Below are positions 39,002-47,662 of a DNA stretch of 64,000 nt, piece after piece. The notes below the pieces were generated by a model. The model made no database searches, had not been told where the DNA came from, and worked only from the letters and a program-made list of their open reading frames with translations. The DNA is from Roseovarius aestuarii (GTDB lineage: Bacteria; Pseudomonadota; Alphaproteobacteria; Rhodobacterales; Rhodobacteraceae): contig JAPWHL010000006.1 of the NCBI GenBank assembly GCA_027214255.1, positions 62,001 to 126,000 on the forward strand, read 5' to 3'. The translations under genes were made by a program, and so were the position numbers. The first letter of the stretch is position 1. Each line of letters begins with the position of its first letter.

Positions 39002-39706
39002 TTAGCCGGTTGCACCTTGGTTGTGCTTGCGGCCGACCCATTCCTTGGCAGTTTCCACGGCAACGGCCGCATCACGGCAATAGGCATCGGCCCCGATCGC
39101 TTTGCCGAATTCTTCGTTCAGGGGGGCGCCGCCGACCAGAACGATGTAATCGTCGCGAATGCCCTGTTCGACCATCGTGTCGATGACGACCTTCATATAG
39201 GGCATCGTGGTGGTTAGCAGGGCCGACATGCCCAGAATATCAGGCTCTTCTGCCTCAAGTGCCGCCAAGTACCCCTCGACCGGGTTGTTGATGCCCAGAT
39301 CGACGACCTCGAATCCTGCGCCTTCCATCATCATGCCGACAAGGTTCTTGCCGATGTCGTGAATGTCGCCCTTGACCGTGCCGATGACCATTTTGCCAAC
39401 GCGAGGAGCACCGGTTTCGGCCAGAAGTGGCTTGAGGATGAACATGCCGCCCTTCATGGCGTTAGCTGCCAGAAGTACCTCGGGGACGAACAGGATGCCG
39501 TCGCGGAAATCCTTGCCGACGATTGTCATGCCACCAACCAACGCCTTGGTCAGAATGTCATAAGGCGCCCAGTCGCGGCTGAGCAGGATGTTTACGCCCT
39601 CTTCGATCTCTTCCTTGAGGCCATCGTACAGGTCGTCAAACATCTGTTGAACCAGTTCGTCGTCGTCCAGTTCCGACAGGATGATTTCGTCTTCTTCGTC
39701 TGACAT
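39002..39706 (-). CDS. Corrinoid (B12-binding) methyltransferase protein
   Basis: A 234-residue cobalamin carrier of the MtbC/MttC type. Residues about 10-98 form the helical cap domain (VPEVLLAANAMKGGMFILKP), and about 103-225 the B12-binding Rossmann domain with DIHDIG (Asp114, His116, Gly119), whose histidine ligates cobalt, then SALLTTTM and VGGAPLN. Such proteins shuttle methyl groups between a substrate methyltransferase and a folate or thiol acceptor. AGGGA precedes the ATG at 39706. bmt lies upstream on the same strand beyond an opposite-strand radical SAM gene, suggesting a role in betaine-derived methyl transfer. Confidence 0.93.
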   Translation of the reverse strand: MSDEEDEIILSELDDDELVQQMFDDLYDGLKEEIEEGVNILLSRDWAPYDILTKALVGGMTIVGKDFRDGILFVPEVLLAANAMKGGMFILKPLLAETGAPRVGKMVIGTVKGDIHDIGKNLVGMMMEGAGFEVVDLGINNPVEGYLAALEAEEPDILGMSALLTTTMPYMKVVIDTMVEQGIRDDYIVLVGGAPLNEEFGKAIGADAYCRDAAVAVETAKEWVGRKHNQGATG

Positions 39707-39939
39707 GAATGCAATCCCTGTAGTTGCGGCACCATGGAGGGGCCTAGTGTTGCTAGAGTCCCGTTTGGGCAATTTGGCGCAAACGCACTGTCCAAATTAC
39801 GACACTGGCCGCGTCGCTACCGACGTATAGCGCGGTTTTGAATTGAAAACCTCGACAAATGACGATGCCGTGATGGAAAAATGGGCATGTAGATCATGAG
39901 GTGCTTGCTTATGTTCTCTTTTTGTTCCATATTGATGGA

Positions 39940-41025
39940 ATGAGCTATCATGCATCATTCCCTTTAAGTCAGCGCCATCCCGGCCGCGGGGTGGGCAGCA
40001 ACCATACGGGACGGTATGAAGCACATGAGCGGCTGTATCAGCCCGACGGGTGGGAGGCCCCGGACGAGGGTGCGGTTTTGCGGACGCAAACCACGCTGGA
40101 GGTGCCGCGTCGCGTGATCAGCTATAACCGCTCGCCCGATTTGCCATTTGATCGTTCCATCAATCCGTATCGCGGGTGCGAGCATGGTTGTGTCTATTGT
40201 TTTGCGCGCCCGACACATGCCTGGCTGGGGCTGTCGGCAGGGCTGGATTTTGAAACGCGATTGGTTGCACGCCCCGAAGCGCCAGCGCGTCTGCGGGAAG
40301 AATTGCGCCACCGCGCCTATACGCCTCGCACGATTGCAATCGGGACGAACACCGATCCGTACCAGCCTATTGAGAAAGAGCATCGGATCACGCGCCGATT
40401 ACTAAAAACCCTGCGCGAATTTCAACATCCTGTCGCCGTCGTGACCAAGGGCACGTTGATCGAACGTGACATCGATATCCTGGCCGATATGGCCCGGGAT
40501 CGTCTGGTGCGGGTTGGTGTTTCGATCACCACGTTGGACCCGCAGTTGTCGCGCCGCCTAGAGCCGCGTGCGCCCAGCCCAGCACGTCGGTTGCAGATCA
40601 TTCGCGCGCTCAGCGATGCCGGGATTGACGTGCGGATTATGACCTCGCCTTTGATTCCGGGCCTGACCGATCATGAGCTGGAAGGTCTGTTGGAGGCCGG
40701 GCGCGACGCGGGCGCGATTGCGGCCAGTTGGATCATGCTGCGCCTGCCGCAGGAAGTATCTGGATTGTTCAAGGAATGGCTGGCCACGCATTACCCGGAC
40801 CGGGCTGGCCGTGTGATGGGCCTGTTGCGCGATATGCATGGTGGTCAGGAATACGATGCGGCGTGGGGGCGTCGCATGCGCGGGCAGGGGCCTTACGCCG
40901 AGATGATTGCTCAGCGGTTTGCGGTGGCGGTCAAGCGATTGGGATTCGCCGCCCGGCTGCCCGACCTGCGCACAGATTTGTTTCGCAAACCTGCCGAGGT
41001 CGGGGATCAGCTGACATTGTTCTGA
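39940..41025 (+). CDS. PA0069-type radical SAM protein
   Basis: A 361-residue radical SAM protein with the 4Fe-4S motif in CEHGCVYC (CxxxCxxC) about residues 80-87. The N-terminal GRGVGSNHTGRYE and the segment NPYRGCEHGCVYCFARPTH mark the PA0069 family, related to spore-photoproduct-lyase-like Rv2578c proteins; the reaction is unknown. The ATG at 39940 has only a weak site, and inverted repeats (39925-39940 and 39937-39961) surround it. GTG at 39901 is an alternative. It lies between bmt and the corrinoid gene but on the opposite strand. Confidence 0.88.
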   Translation: MSYHASFPLSQRHPGRGVGSNHTGRYEAHERLYQPDGWEAPDEGAVLRTQTTLEVPRRVISYNRSPDLPFDRSINPYRGCEHGCVYCFARPTHAWLGLSAGLDFETRLVARPEAPARLREELRHRAYTPRTIAIGTNTDPYQPIEKEHRITRRLLKTLREFQHPVAVVTKGTLIERDIDILADMARDRLVRVGVSITTLDPQLSRRLEPRAPSPARRLQIIRALSDAGIDVRIMTSPLIPGLTDHELEGLLEAGRDAGAIAASWIMLRLPQEVSGLFKEWLATHYPDRAGRVMGLLRDMHGGQEYDAAWGRRMRGQGPYAEMIAQRFAVAVKRLGFAARLPDLRTDLFRKPAEVGDQLTLF

Positions 41026-41043
41026 CTGCGGCCAAGTGTGGCC

Positions 41044-42054
41044 TTAGCCGCCACGGCGACGTGTGCGGCGGGGCTGTGGGGTGTCGTCGCCAGTGCCGTC
41101 TGCGGTTGATGAGAATGGCCCCAACGCGTCAACAATCTGATCCAGAGTGGGGCGCGGTCCCCGCTCGCGGCTTTCGAGTGCAGCGCGCATATGGCTAAGA
41201 TGTTCAGGCATCGTGCCACAGCACCCACCGATGATTGTTGCACCTGCATCACGTGCAAGGCAGGCGTAGTCGGCCATCAATTCGGGCGTACCGTCGTAAT
41301 GGATGTGACCTTCGACGAATTTGGGGATGCCTGCGTTGCCTTTGGCTACGATGGGCCGCCCGGTGCCCTGTGCGGCAAACCCCAGAACTGTGCGCATCAG
41401 GTCGGACGCACCAACACCGCAATTGGCGCCGTAGGCGAGTGGCGGGTTTGAGAGGGTTTCCACCATATCCGCCATCGCAGAAGAAGTAACACCCATCATG
41501 GTGCGACCGGCTGTGTCAAAGCTCATCGTGCCGACCCATGGCATGTCCACCAGCGAAAAGGCCTCGGCGGCGGCTTTGTATTCTTCTGGGGCCGAGATTG
41601 TCTCGAGCCACAGCACGTCCGCGCCGCCTTCTTTTAGGCCCTCGGCCTGTTCGTGAAAGATTTCGACGGCCAATTCGTGAGTGAGAGCACCCATCGGAGC
41701 CATGATTTCGCCGGTCGGACCGACCGAACCGGCAACGATCACGTCGCGATCCTGACGGTCGGCCACGTCGCGGCCCAGTTCCGCCGCGATACGTGACAAT
41801 TCACGCGCGCGTTTTTGAGCGCCGTGCAATTTCAGTCGCGCGGCGTTGCCTCCGAACGAGTTGGTCAGAAACAGATCGCTGCCTGCATCCACTGCCATGC
41901 GATAGAGTTTGGTGATCCGGTCGGGGTGCTTGTCATTCCAGAACTCAGGCGGGTCGCCTGATTCCAGTCCCATGTTAAACAGGTTGGTGCCCGTGGCCCC
42001 GTCGGCCAGAATCCAGTCGCGCTGCGACATCATGCGGGAAAGTGCGTTGCTCAT
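41044..42054 (-). CDS. bmt: Betaine-homocysteine S-methyltransferase
   Basis: A 336-residue zinc-dependent homocysteine methyltransferase. The fold opens DWILADGATGTNLFNMGLES; zinc-thiolate ligands are Cys212 (YGANCGVG) and Cys278/Cys279 (IGGCCGT). Bmt in roseobacters transfers a methyl from glycine betaine to homocysteine, giving methionine and dimethylglycine. The last 20 residues are basic (RRTRRRGG) and probably disordered. AAGGA precedes the ATG at 42054. Two genes downstream on the same strand is the corrinoid protein, and the DMGDH-like genes at 55-62 kb could use the product. Other homocysteine methyltransferases are the alternative. Confidence 0.87.
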   Translation of the reverse strand: MSNALSRMMSQRDWILADGATGTNLFNMGLESGDPPEFWNDKHPDRITKLYRMAVDAGSDLFLTNSFGGNAARLKLHGAQKRARELSRIAAELGRDVADRQDRDVIVAGSVGPTGEIMAPMGALTHELAVEIFHEQAEGLKEGGADVLWLETISAPEEYKAAAEAFSLVDMPWVGTMSFDTAGRTMMGVTSSAMADMVETLSNPPLAYGANCGVGASDLMRTVLGFAAQGTGRPIVAKGNAGIPKFVEGHIHYDGTPELMADYACLARDAGATIIGGCCGTMPEHLSHMRAALESRERGPRPTLDQIVDALGPFSSTADGTGDDTPQPRRTRRRGG

Positions 42055-42110
42055 ATGCCCGTCCTTTTTAGGTTTGTTGCCTTGTTTCATGGGTGCGGGT
42101 GGGCCGCAAT

Positions 42111-42123
42111 TGCATAATATGCA
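42111..42123. promoter_or_regulatory. AT-rich palindrome upstream of bmt
   Basis: TGCATAATATGCA is a 13-base palindrome (six-base arms around one A), 56 bases before the bmt ATG. Read leftward it contains TATTAT, a good -10 candidate, so it may be an operator overlapping the promoter. Confidence 0.4.
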
Positions 42124-42155
42124 TTAAAATGATGCGCCACAGTCCATCAAACGTG

Positions 42156-42187
42156 CCAAAGGCGCACCGTTTCCAGCGCGCCTTTGG
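42156..42187 (-). terminator. Terminator of the ATPase zeta-subunit gene
   Basis: CCAAAGGCGC (42156-42165) pairs with GCGCCTTTGG (42178-42187) across a 12-base loop, about 22 bases after the stop of the leftward gene. No extra T-run follows. Confidence 0.5.
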
Positions 42188-42209
42188 GAAAAAACAATCG
42201 GTTGAACGG

Positions 42210-42524
42210 TTATGCCTCGTCGACCAGTTGCGCTTTGGCTTGCGTCATCAATTCGGCGCGTTTGGCGCGGATTGTGTCGGCGTCGGCCTTGTCGCCCAGA
42301 TCGGCGGCGACTTTGCGCACAACATCTTCGTGCCCTGCTTCTTCGAAATCCGCTTTGATCACTTCGCGCGCATAGGCGTCTGCATCTTCGCCGGTTTTGC
42401 CCATCAGTTCCGCAGCCCATAGGCCCAACAGCTTGTTACAGCGGGCGTCGGCCTTGAATTTCATTGTTTCGTCATGGGCAAATTTGTTCTCGAACGCGTT
42501 CTCGCGGTCATCAAAAGTGGTCAC
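42210..42524 (-). CDS. F1-ATPase inhibitor zeta subunit (DUF1476)
   Basis: A 104-residue all-helical protein of the DUF1476 family. In Paracoccus denitrificans this family is the zeta subunit that binds F1-ATPase and blocks ATP hydrolysis through its N-terminal part, here TTFDDRENAFENKFAHDETM. The helical bundle follows (about 20-100, NKLLGLWAAELMGKTGED). Translation starts with GTG at 42524 after AAAGGGG. It lies between bmt and purC, transcribed leftward, with no ATP synthase genes nearby. Confidence 0.92.
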   Translation of the reverse strand: MTTFDDRENAFENKFAHDETMKFKADARCNKLLGLWAAELMGKTGEDADAYAREVIKADFEEAGHEDVVRKVAADLGDKADADTIRAKRAELMTQAKAQLVDEA

Positions 42525-42696
42525 GGGTCAGTTCCCCTTTGCATGTTACATGGTCGATATCAGATATGACGTCGCACTGCGTGCTGTGCAAGGGCTGCGT
42601 GTGTGCTTGCGGCAAAGCGGCCCATGATCTAAGGATGCGCGCAGGTGCAAGGGGGAGTCGCCCCCGCGCGCCTCAGGGCAATCGGGTGGAGACATC

Positions 42697-43458
42697 ATGG
42701 CACGTCGCAAAAAGATTTACGAAGGCAAGGCCAAGACCCTTTATGAAGGGCCAGAGCCGGGCACGATTGTCCAATACTTCAAGGATGATGCTACTGCCTT
42801 TAACGCCGAGAAGAAGGCAGTGATCGAGGGCAAGGGGGTGTTGAACAACATCCTGTCCGAATATTTCATGACCGGACTTGGCAATATTGGCGTTCCGACG
42901 CATTTCATCAAACGACTGAATATGCGCGAGCAACTGGTCCGGGCCTGTGAAATCATTCCGCTGGAAGTGATCGTGCGCAACTATGCCGCAGGCTCGATGG
43001 CGAAACGTTTGGGCATGGACGAGGGCACGCAGCTGCCCCGGCCCATCGTGGAATACTGCCTGAAAGACGACAAGCTGGGCGATCCGCTGGTGACAGAAGA
43101 ACATATTGCGGCCTTTGGTTGGGCCAGCCAGCAGGACATGGACGATATCTTGTCGCTTGCGCTGCGCGTCAACGATTTTCTGGGCGGCGTTATGTATGGC
43201 GTGGGAATCAAGCTGATTGATTTCAAAATCGAGATTGGCCGCGTCTATGATGGCGATTTCCAACGCTTGATCCTTGCCGACGAAATCAGCCCCGATAGCT
43301 GTCGTTTGTGGGATATTGAGACGGGCCAGAAACTGGACAAGGACGTGTTCCGCCGTGATCTGGGCAGCCTGACGGATGCCTATACAGAAGTCGCTAAACG
43401 TCTGGGCGTTCTGCCCAAAGGGGCCACCCCGATGGCCCGCCCGACACTGATTAACTAA
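42697..43458 (+). CDS. purC: SAICAR synthetase PurC
   Basis: Phosphoribosylaminoimidazole-succinocarboxamide synthase, joining CAIR and aspartate with ATP. The 253-residue protein shows [13 protein letters not shown] at the start, the ATP site region [17 protein letters not shown], and [14 protein letters not shown] to [14 protein letters not shown], all hallmark segments. GGAG precedes the ATG. purS follows 49 bases downstream with its own AAGGAG site, then purQ overlaps purS, making a purC-purS-purQ operon. Confidence 0.97.
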   Translation: MARRKKIYEGKAKTLYEGPEPGTIVQYFKDDATAFNAEKKAVIEGKGVLNNILSEYFMTGLGNIGVPTHFIKRLNMREQLVRACEIIPLEVIVRNYAAGSMAKRLGMDEGTQLPRPIVEYCLKDDKLGDPLVTEEHIAAFGWASQQDMDDILSLALRVNDFLGGVMYGVGIKLIDFKIEIGRVYDGDFQRLILADEISPDSCRLWDIETGQKLDKDVFRRDLGSLTDAYTEVAKRLGVLPKGATPMARPTLIN

Positions 43459-43507
43459 GCTGAAACCCGACAAAGCCCCACCGGCAAAGCCTTAAGGAGA
43501 CCCCGAT

Positions 43508-43738
43508 ATGAAAGCGCGCGTGCATATCATGTTGAAAACCGGCGTTCTGGACCCGCAGGGCGAGGCCGTGCGCCACGCATTGGGCTCGTTGGGCTTTGAA
43601 GGCGTTAACGGGGTTCGTCAGGGCAAGGTGATCGAACTGGATCTTGCCGACGGCGCGACCGAGGCGCAGGTAAAAGAGATGTGCGAAAAGCTGCTCGCGA
43701 ATACGGTCATCGAAAGTTACTCGGTGGAGATGTCCTGA
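43508..43738 (+). CDS. purS: FGAM synthase subunit PurS
   Basis: Small bridging subunit of the three-part formylglycinamidine ribonucleotide synthase with PurL and PurQ. The 76-residue protein begins [20 protein letters not shown] and contains [20 protein letters not shown], a standard PurS pattern. AAGGAG lies 8 bases before the ATG. Its stop overlaps the purQ start by one base (TGATG). purL is not in the window. Confidence 0.96.
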   Translation: MKARVHIMLKTGVLDPQGEAVRHALGSLGFEGVNGVRQGKVIELDLADGATEAQVKEMCEKLLANTVIESYSVEMS

Positions 43739-44406
43739 TGCACGCCGCTGTCATCGTTTTTCCGGGATCAAACTGTGACCGTGATCTGGCTGTCGCGCTG
43801 AAAGCGGCGGGGGCCAAGGTCTCGATGGTCTGGCACAAGGATACAAGCCTGCCGGATGGGGTTGATCTGATCGCCATTCCGGGTGGGTTTTCCTTTGGTG
43901 ACTATCTGCGCTGCGGTGCGATTGCTGCCAACTCCCCGATTTGTCGCGCCGTTGTCGCGCATGGCGAAAAGGGCGGATATGTCTTGGGTATTTGCAACGG
44001 GTTTCAGGTGTTGACCGAAACCGGTCTGTTGCCCGGCGCGTTGTTGCGCAATGCGGGATTGAAATACATTTGCCGCCCCGTGGGGTTGCGCGTTGAGACC
44101 ACCGATAGCCCCTATACCGCGCGTTACAGTGACGGGCAGGAAATCACGATTCCGATCGCTCATCATGATGGGAACTATCATTGTGATGCGGACACTCTGG
44201 CGCAATTGCGCGGCGAGAATCGCGTGGCGTTCCGCTATGTCGACACGCCGAACGGTGCACTGGATGACATTGCCGGGATATTGTCGCCCAACCGTAGGGT
44301 GCTGGGTATGATGCCTCACCCGGAACGGATGGCGGAACCTGCCCATGGAGGGACTGATGGTGCGCCTATGTTTGCCGGGCTGGTCGACGATCTGGTGAGC
44401 GCCTAG
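43738..44406 (+). CDS. purQ: FGAM synthase glutaminase subunit PurQ
   Basis: Glutamine amidotransferase that supplies ammonia to PurL. The 222-residue class I domain has Cys86 in [10 protein letters not shown] and the His-Glu pair in [11 protein letters not shown] near residue 196. FPGSNCDRD and [15 protein letters not shown] are further family marks. ATG at 43738 overlaps the purS stop. dctB follows 49 bases after the stop but is unrelated in function; no clear hairpin separates them, so read-through is possible. Confidence 0.96.
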   Translation: MHAAVIVFPGSNCDRDLAVALKAAGAKVSMVWHKDTSLPDGVDLIAIPGGFSFGDYLRCGAIAANSPICRAVVAHGEKGGYVLGICNGFQVLTETGLLPGALLRNAGLKYICRPVGLRVETTDSPYTARYSDGQEITIPIAHHDGNYHCDADTLAQLRGENRVAFRYVDTPNGALDDIAGILSPNRRVLGMMPHPERMAEPAHGGTDGAPMFAGLVDDLVSA

Positions 44407-44454
44407 GCCTGTCGGGGACTTGAGCCGCGCGCCCGCCCGCCGTACCTTAACGCC

Positions 44455-46224
44455 ATGAGCCGCTCGAACGCCCCAACTGTTGCGCGTCGCCCCCGCCGTG
44501 TCAAAGGCACCGGTTGGCGTGTGCGTCTGGCCTTGGTGCTGTTGACTGCGCTGGCCATTGCGACTGTGTTCGTAACCAACAAGCTGCTGTCTGACCGATT
44601 TACGGAAACCACGCGCAATCGTGCTGAATTACGGTTGGTGCTGTATTCGGGGAACCTGCTGAGCGAATTGCGTCAGAACGCCATCGTGCCGCAGTTGCTG
44701 GCGCGGGATCCGGCGCTGATCAGCGCATTGGATTCCAAGGATTACACCCAGTCCACGCAACGCTTGATTTCGTTCATCGGCGAAATCGGCGCGGCCTCGC
44801 TGACCTTGTTGGACAAAGATGGGCGCGCTGTTGCGACAACGGATCGCAACCGATTGGGTGAAACACACCGTGCCGCGCCATATTTTGTTGATGCATTGCG
44901 GTCTCGGGATACGGTTTTCACCTTGCTTCAACGCGACACAGGCAAGTTTGATTTCTTTTATTCGCGCCGGATCGACAGCCAGAATAACCCGGCTGGCGTG
45001 ATCTTGGTCGAGGTGGATTTGAACAAATACGAACGCGCATGGGCGGGTATTTCGGATGCGGTGGTGGTCACTGACAGTGCCGGTGAAATCATCCTGTCGA
45101 CCGAGCCACGCTGGCGTGGCCTGTCCGAGGCCGAGGCATTGGCGCGCGAACCCGTTTCATCTGCGATTGAACGCGCCATTCAGGCGACTGCGGATTGGAC
45201 GACGTTGCCCGCTGATGCCTATGTCCGCGGCGAGGCGGTGATGCGGGTCGAGGGCAGGGTGGCGTTTCGCGGTTGGCGCATTGCCAATTTTTCCACCTAC
45301 ACCAGCGTCCGTGAAAAAGTGAACGGGTTTTTGGCGCTTGAGATTATGGGATTCGCGATCCTGCTGGCGCTGGCCTTCTATTTTTTGAACCGTAAGACGG
45401 CGGTGCGTATGGCCCTGTTTCAGCGCGAGTCGGCAGAGCTTCGCGCATTGAACATGCGTCTACAGCGGGAAATCGCCGAGCGTGAACGGGTTCAGGAGAA
45501 CCTTGCCGTGGCCGAGCAGACCTTGGCCCAAAGCTCAAAACTGGCTGCCTTGGGGGAAATGTCGGCCGCTGTCAGTCACGAATTGAATCAGCCTTTGGCG
45601 GCGATGAAAACCTATCTGGCGGGGGCGCGTTTGTTGCTTAGCCGAAACCGCCCCGAAGAGGCGGTCAGCAGCTTTCAGCGGATTGATGACCTGATTGAGC
45701 GTATGGGGGCGATCACCCGGCAATTGAAATCCTATGCACGCCATTCAGGCGACACGTTTGAGCCTGTAAATCTGGGAGATTCGCTGGCCTCGGCGCTTGC
45801 AATGATGGAGCCCCAACTGCGTCAGCGCCGCGTGACGATCAATCGGATTTTACCGGAAACGCCGGTCATGGTGATGGGCGACAGGGTGCGCATCGAACAG
45901 GTGATGATCAACCTTTTGCGCAATGCGATGGATGCCACCCAAGGCGTGGCCGAAGCCCAGATTGATCTGGTGCTGGCGGCCGGAGATACGGCCATTTTTA
46001 CCGTGCGCGACAATGGTCACGGATTGGAGGGGATCGAGAACCTGTTTGAACCATTCTATACCACCAAACTGCCCGGTGACGGTGTTGGTCTGGGGCTTGC
46101 CATTTCATCGGGGATCGTGAACGACCTAGGAGGACGCCTGACTGCGCGAAATGCTGCGGGCGGGGGGGCTGTATTTGAAATGCGCCTTCCTATCTTGACC
46201 AAGGACCAACAGGCAGCCGAGTAA
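44455..46224 (+). CDS. dctB: DctB-like sensor histidine kinase
   Basis: A 589-residue membrane kinase. Two membrane helices (about 22-44 and 293-312) bracket a large periplasmic double-PAS sensor region, as in DctB. A coiled coil (about 325-365) leads to the dimerisation helix with phosphorylated His375 in AVSHELNQPLAAM; the ATPase part has NLLRNAMDAT (N box), DNGHGLEG and GVGLGLAISSG. DctB proteins sense C4-dicarboxylates, but no dctPQM genes are in the window. No strong ribosome binding site precedes the ATG. The response regulator gene follows 17 bases downstream. Confidence 0.85.
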   Translation: MSRSNAPTVARRPRRVKGTGWRVRLALVLLTALAIATVFVTNKLLSDRFTETTRNRAELRLVLYSGNLLSELRQNAIVPQLLARDPALISALDSKDYTQSTQRLISFIGEIGAASLTLLDKDGRAVATTDRNRLGETHRAAPYFVDALRSRDTVFTLLQRDTGKFDFFYSRRIDSQNNPAGVILVEVDLNKYERAWAGISDAVVVTDSAGEIILSTEPRWRGLSEAEALAREPVSSAIERAIQATADWTTLPADAYVRGEAVMRVEGRVAFRGWRIANFSTYTSVREKVNGFLALEIMGFAILLALAFYFLNRKTAVRMALFQRESAELRALNMRLQREIAERERVQENLAVAEQTLAQSSKLAALGEMSAAVSHELNQPLAAMKTYLAGARLLLSRNRPEEAVSSFQRIDDLIERMGAITRQLKSYARHSGDTFEPVNLGDSLASALAMMEPQLRQRRVTINRILPETPVMVMGDRVRIEQVMINLLRNAMDATQGVAEAQIDLVLAAGDTAIFTVRDNGHGLEGIENLFEPFYTTKLPGDGVGLGLAISSGIVNDLGGRLTARNAAGGGAVFEMRLPILTKDQQAAE

Positions 46225-46241
46225 CCTTTGAGAGGGACATC

Positions 46242-47576
46242 ATGGCCAATGCAATGAAAATCGCGATTGTCGACGACGAAAAAGACATGCGCCAATCCAT
46301 CAGCCAATGGCTGGCTTTATCGGGCTATGACACCGAAACATTCCCCAGCGCGGAAGACGCGTTAAAGGCGCTGGGACCGGATTATCCCGGTATCGTGGTC
46401 AGCGACATTCGTATGCCGGGCATGGATGGCATGCAGTTTCTAAAAAAACTGATGGGCGCGGACAGCTCGCTTCCGGTGATCATGATTACCGGCCACGGGG
46501 ATGTTCCTATGGCTGTCGAAGCGATGCGCGTCGGGGCTTATGATTTTCTGGAAAAGCCGTTCAATCCGGACCGTATGACCGAATTGGCCAAAAAGGCGAC
46601 GAATGCGCGCCGTCTTACTTTGGACAACCGTGCGTTGCGTCGAGAGTTGTCGGATGGCGGACAGTTGATGAAAAAGCTGATCGGGTCCAGCCCGGTTATG
46701 GAACGTCTGAAAGAAGATATTCTGGATCTGGGGCAGGCCGATGGCCACGTCCTGATCGACGGAGAAACCGGCACCGGCAAGACGCTTGTGGCGCATGCGT
46801 TGCACGCTGTTGGCGCACGCGCAGGGAAGAAATTCGTACTGGTGTCATGCGCCGCGATGGAAGAAGACGCACTGATGCGCCGCCTGTTTGGCCCTATGTT
46901 GCCCGAGGACAGCCGCCTGCCAGCGGTTGAAGAGGCTCGCGGTGGCACTTTGGTGGTGGAAGACATCGAGGCTTTGACCGACGCAGGGCAAGCGCGGCTG
47001 CTGACATATCTTAACGACGAGGGCACCCCTCCCGAAACCCGGTTGGTCGCAATCAGTAACTTGCAAGACGAAGGCCGCACCAGCGAGGATGCCTTGCGCC
47101 CCGACCTGTTTTATCGCCTTGCGTCCTTGCGCATCACGGTGCCGCCACTGCGCCAGCGAGGCGAGGATATTCTGACGCTGTTCACGCGATTTGCGGATCA
47201 GTTTGCCGATGACTACGGCTGCGACGCGCCCAAAGTCAGCGCGCAAGAGGCGGCGCAGCTTTTGCAGGCCCCGTGGCCCGGCAACGTGCGACAGCTATAC
47301 AATGTTGCCGAACGCGCCGTGCTACAATCACGACGCGGGTCCGGCACCATCGTGTCGTTACTTCTCAGTGATCATCAGGAAATGCAGCCGGTCATGACGA
47401 CTGAGGGCAAGCCACTGAAAGAATACGTCGAGGCGTTCGAGCGGATGTTGATCGACAATACGATGCGTCGCCACAAAGGTTCTATCGCCTCCGTCATGGA
47501 TGAACTGTGCCTGCCCCGCAGGACGCTGAACGAAAAGATGGCCAAGTACGGCTTGCAACGCTCGGACTACCTGTAA
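46242..47576 (+). CDS. dctD: DctD-like response regulator lacking the sigma-54 contact motif
   Basis: A 444-residue NtrC-family regulator: receiver domain (5-120, phospho-acceptor Asp55 in VVSDIRMPGMDG), AAA+ domain (about 145-375) and a C-terminal helix-turn-helix (about 405-440). Walker A GETGTGKT (174-181) is intact and PWPGNVRQLYNV is present. The GAFTGA loop that contacts sigma-54 is absent: LFGPMLPEDSRLPAVEEA stands in its place. Walker B reads TLVVEDIE rather than the usual TLFLDEIG. It may therefore act without sigma-54, as Rhodobacter capsulatus NtrC does. GAGAGGG precedes the ATG. Confidence 0.85.
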   Translation: MANAMKIAIVDDEKDMRQSISQWLALSGYDTETFPSAEDALKALGPDYPGIVVSDIRMPGMDGMQFLKKLMGADSSLPVIMITGHGDVPMAVEAMRVGAYDFLEKPFNPDRMTELAKKATNARRLTLDNRALRRELSDGGQLMKKLIGSSPVMERLKEDILDLGQADGHVLIDGETGTGKTLVAHALHAVGARAGKKFVLVSCAAMEEDALMRRLFGPMLPEDSRLPAVEEARGGTLVVEDIEALTDAGQARLLTYLNDEGTPPETRLVAISNLQDEGRTSEDALRPDLFYRLASLRITVPPLRQRGEDILTLFTRFADQFADDYGCDAPKVSAQEAAQLLQAPWPGNVRQLYNVAERAVLQSRRGSGTIVSLLLSDHQEMQPVMTTEGKPLKEYVEAFERMLIDNTMRRHKGSIASVMDELCLPRRTLNEKMAKYGLQRSDYL

Positions 47577-47638
47577 GCAGGGGTAGAGGCGTTGTGACGT
47601 CTCACCTGCTTGGTTGCGATAGCACGCAAACGACAAAA

Positions 47639-47662
47639 GGGGCCGAAGTCATATTCGGCCCC
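47639..47662 (-). terminator. Hairpin between dctD and the rne leader
   Basis: GGGGCCGAA (47639-47647) pairs perfectly with TTCGGCCCC (47654-47662) around a six-base loop. The T-run (CCCCTTTTGTCG) lies on the minus-strand side, although dctD on the plus strand is the only gene ending here. It may simply stop dctD transcripts, but its polarity favours leftward transcription. Confidence 0.55.

Noticed and set aside
42055-42130. SAM-responsive riboswitch before bmt
   Set aside because: Checked because of the methionine link; the short leader lacks the conserved SAM-II elements I know.
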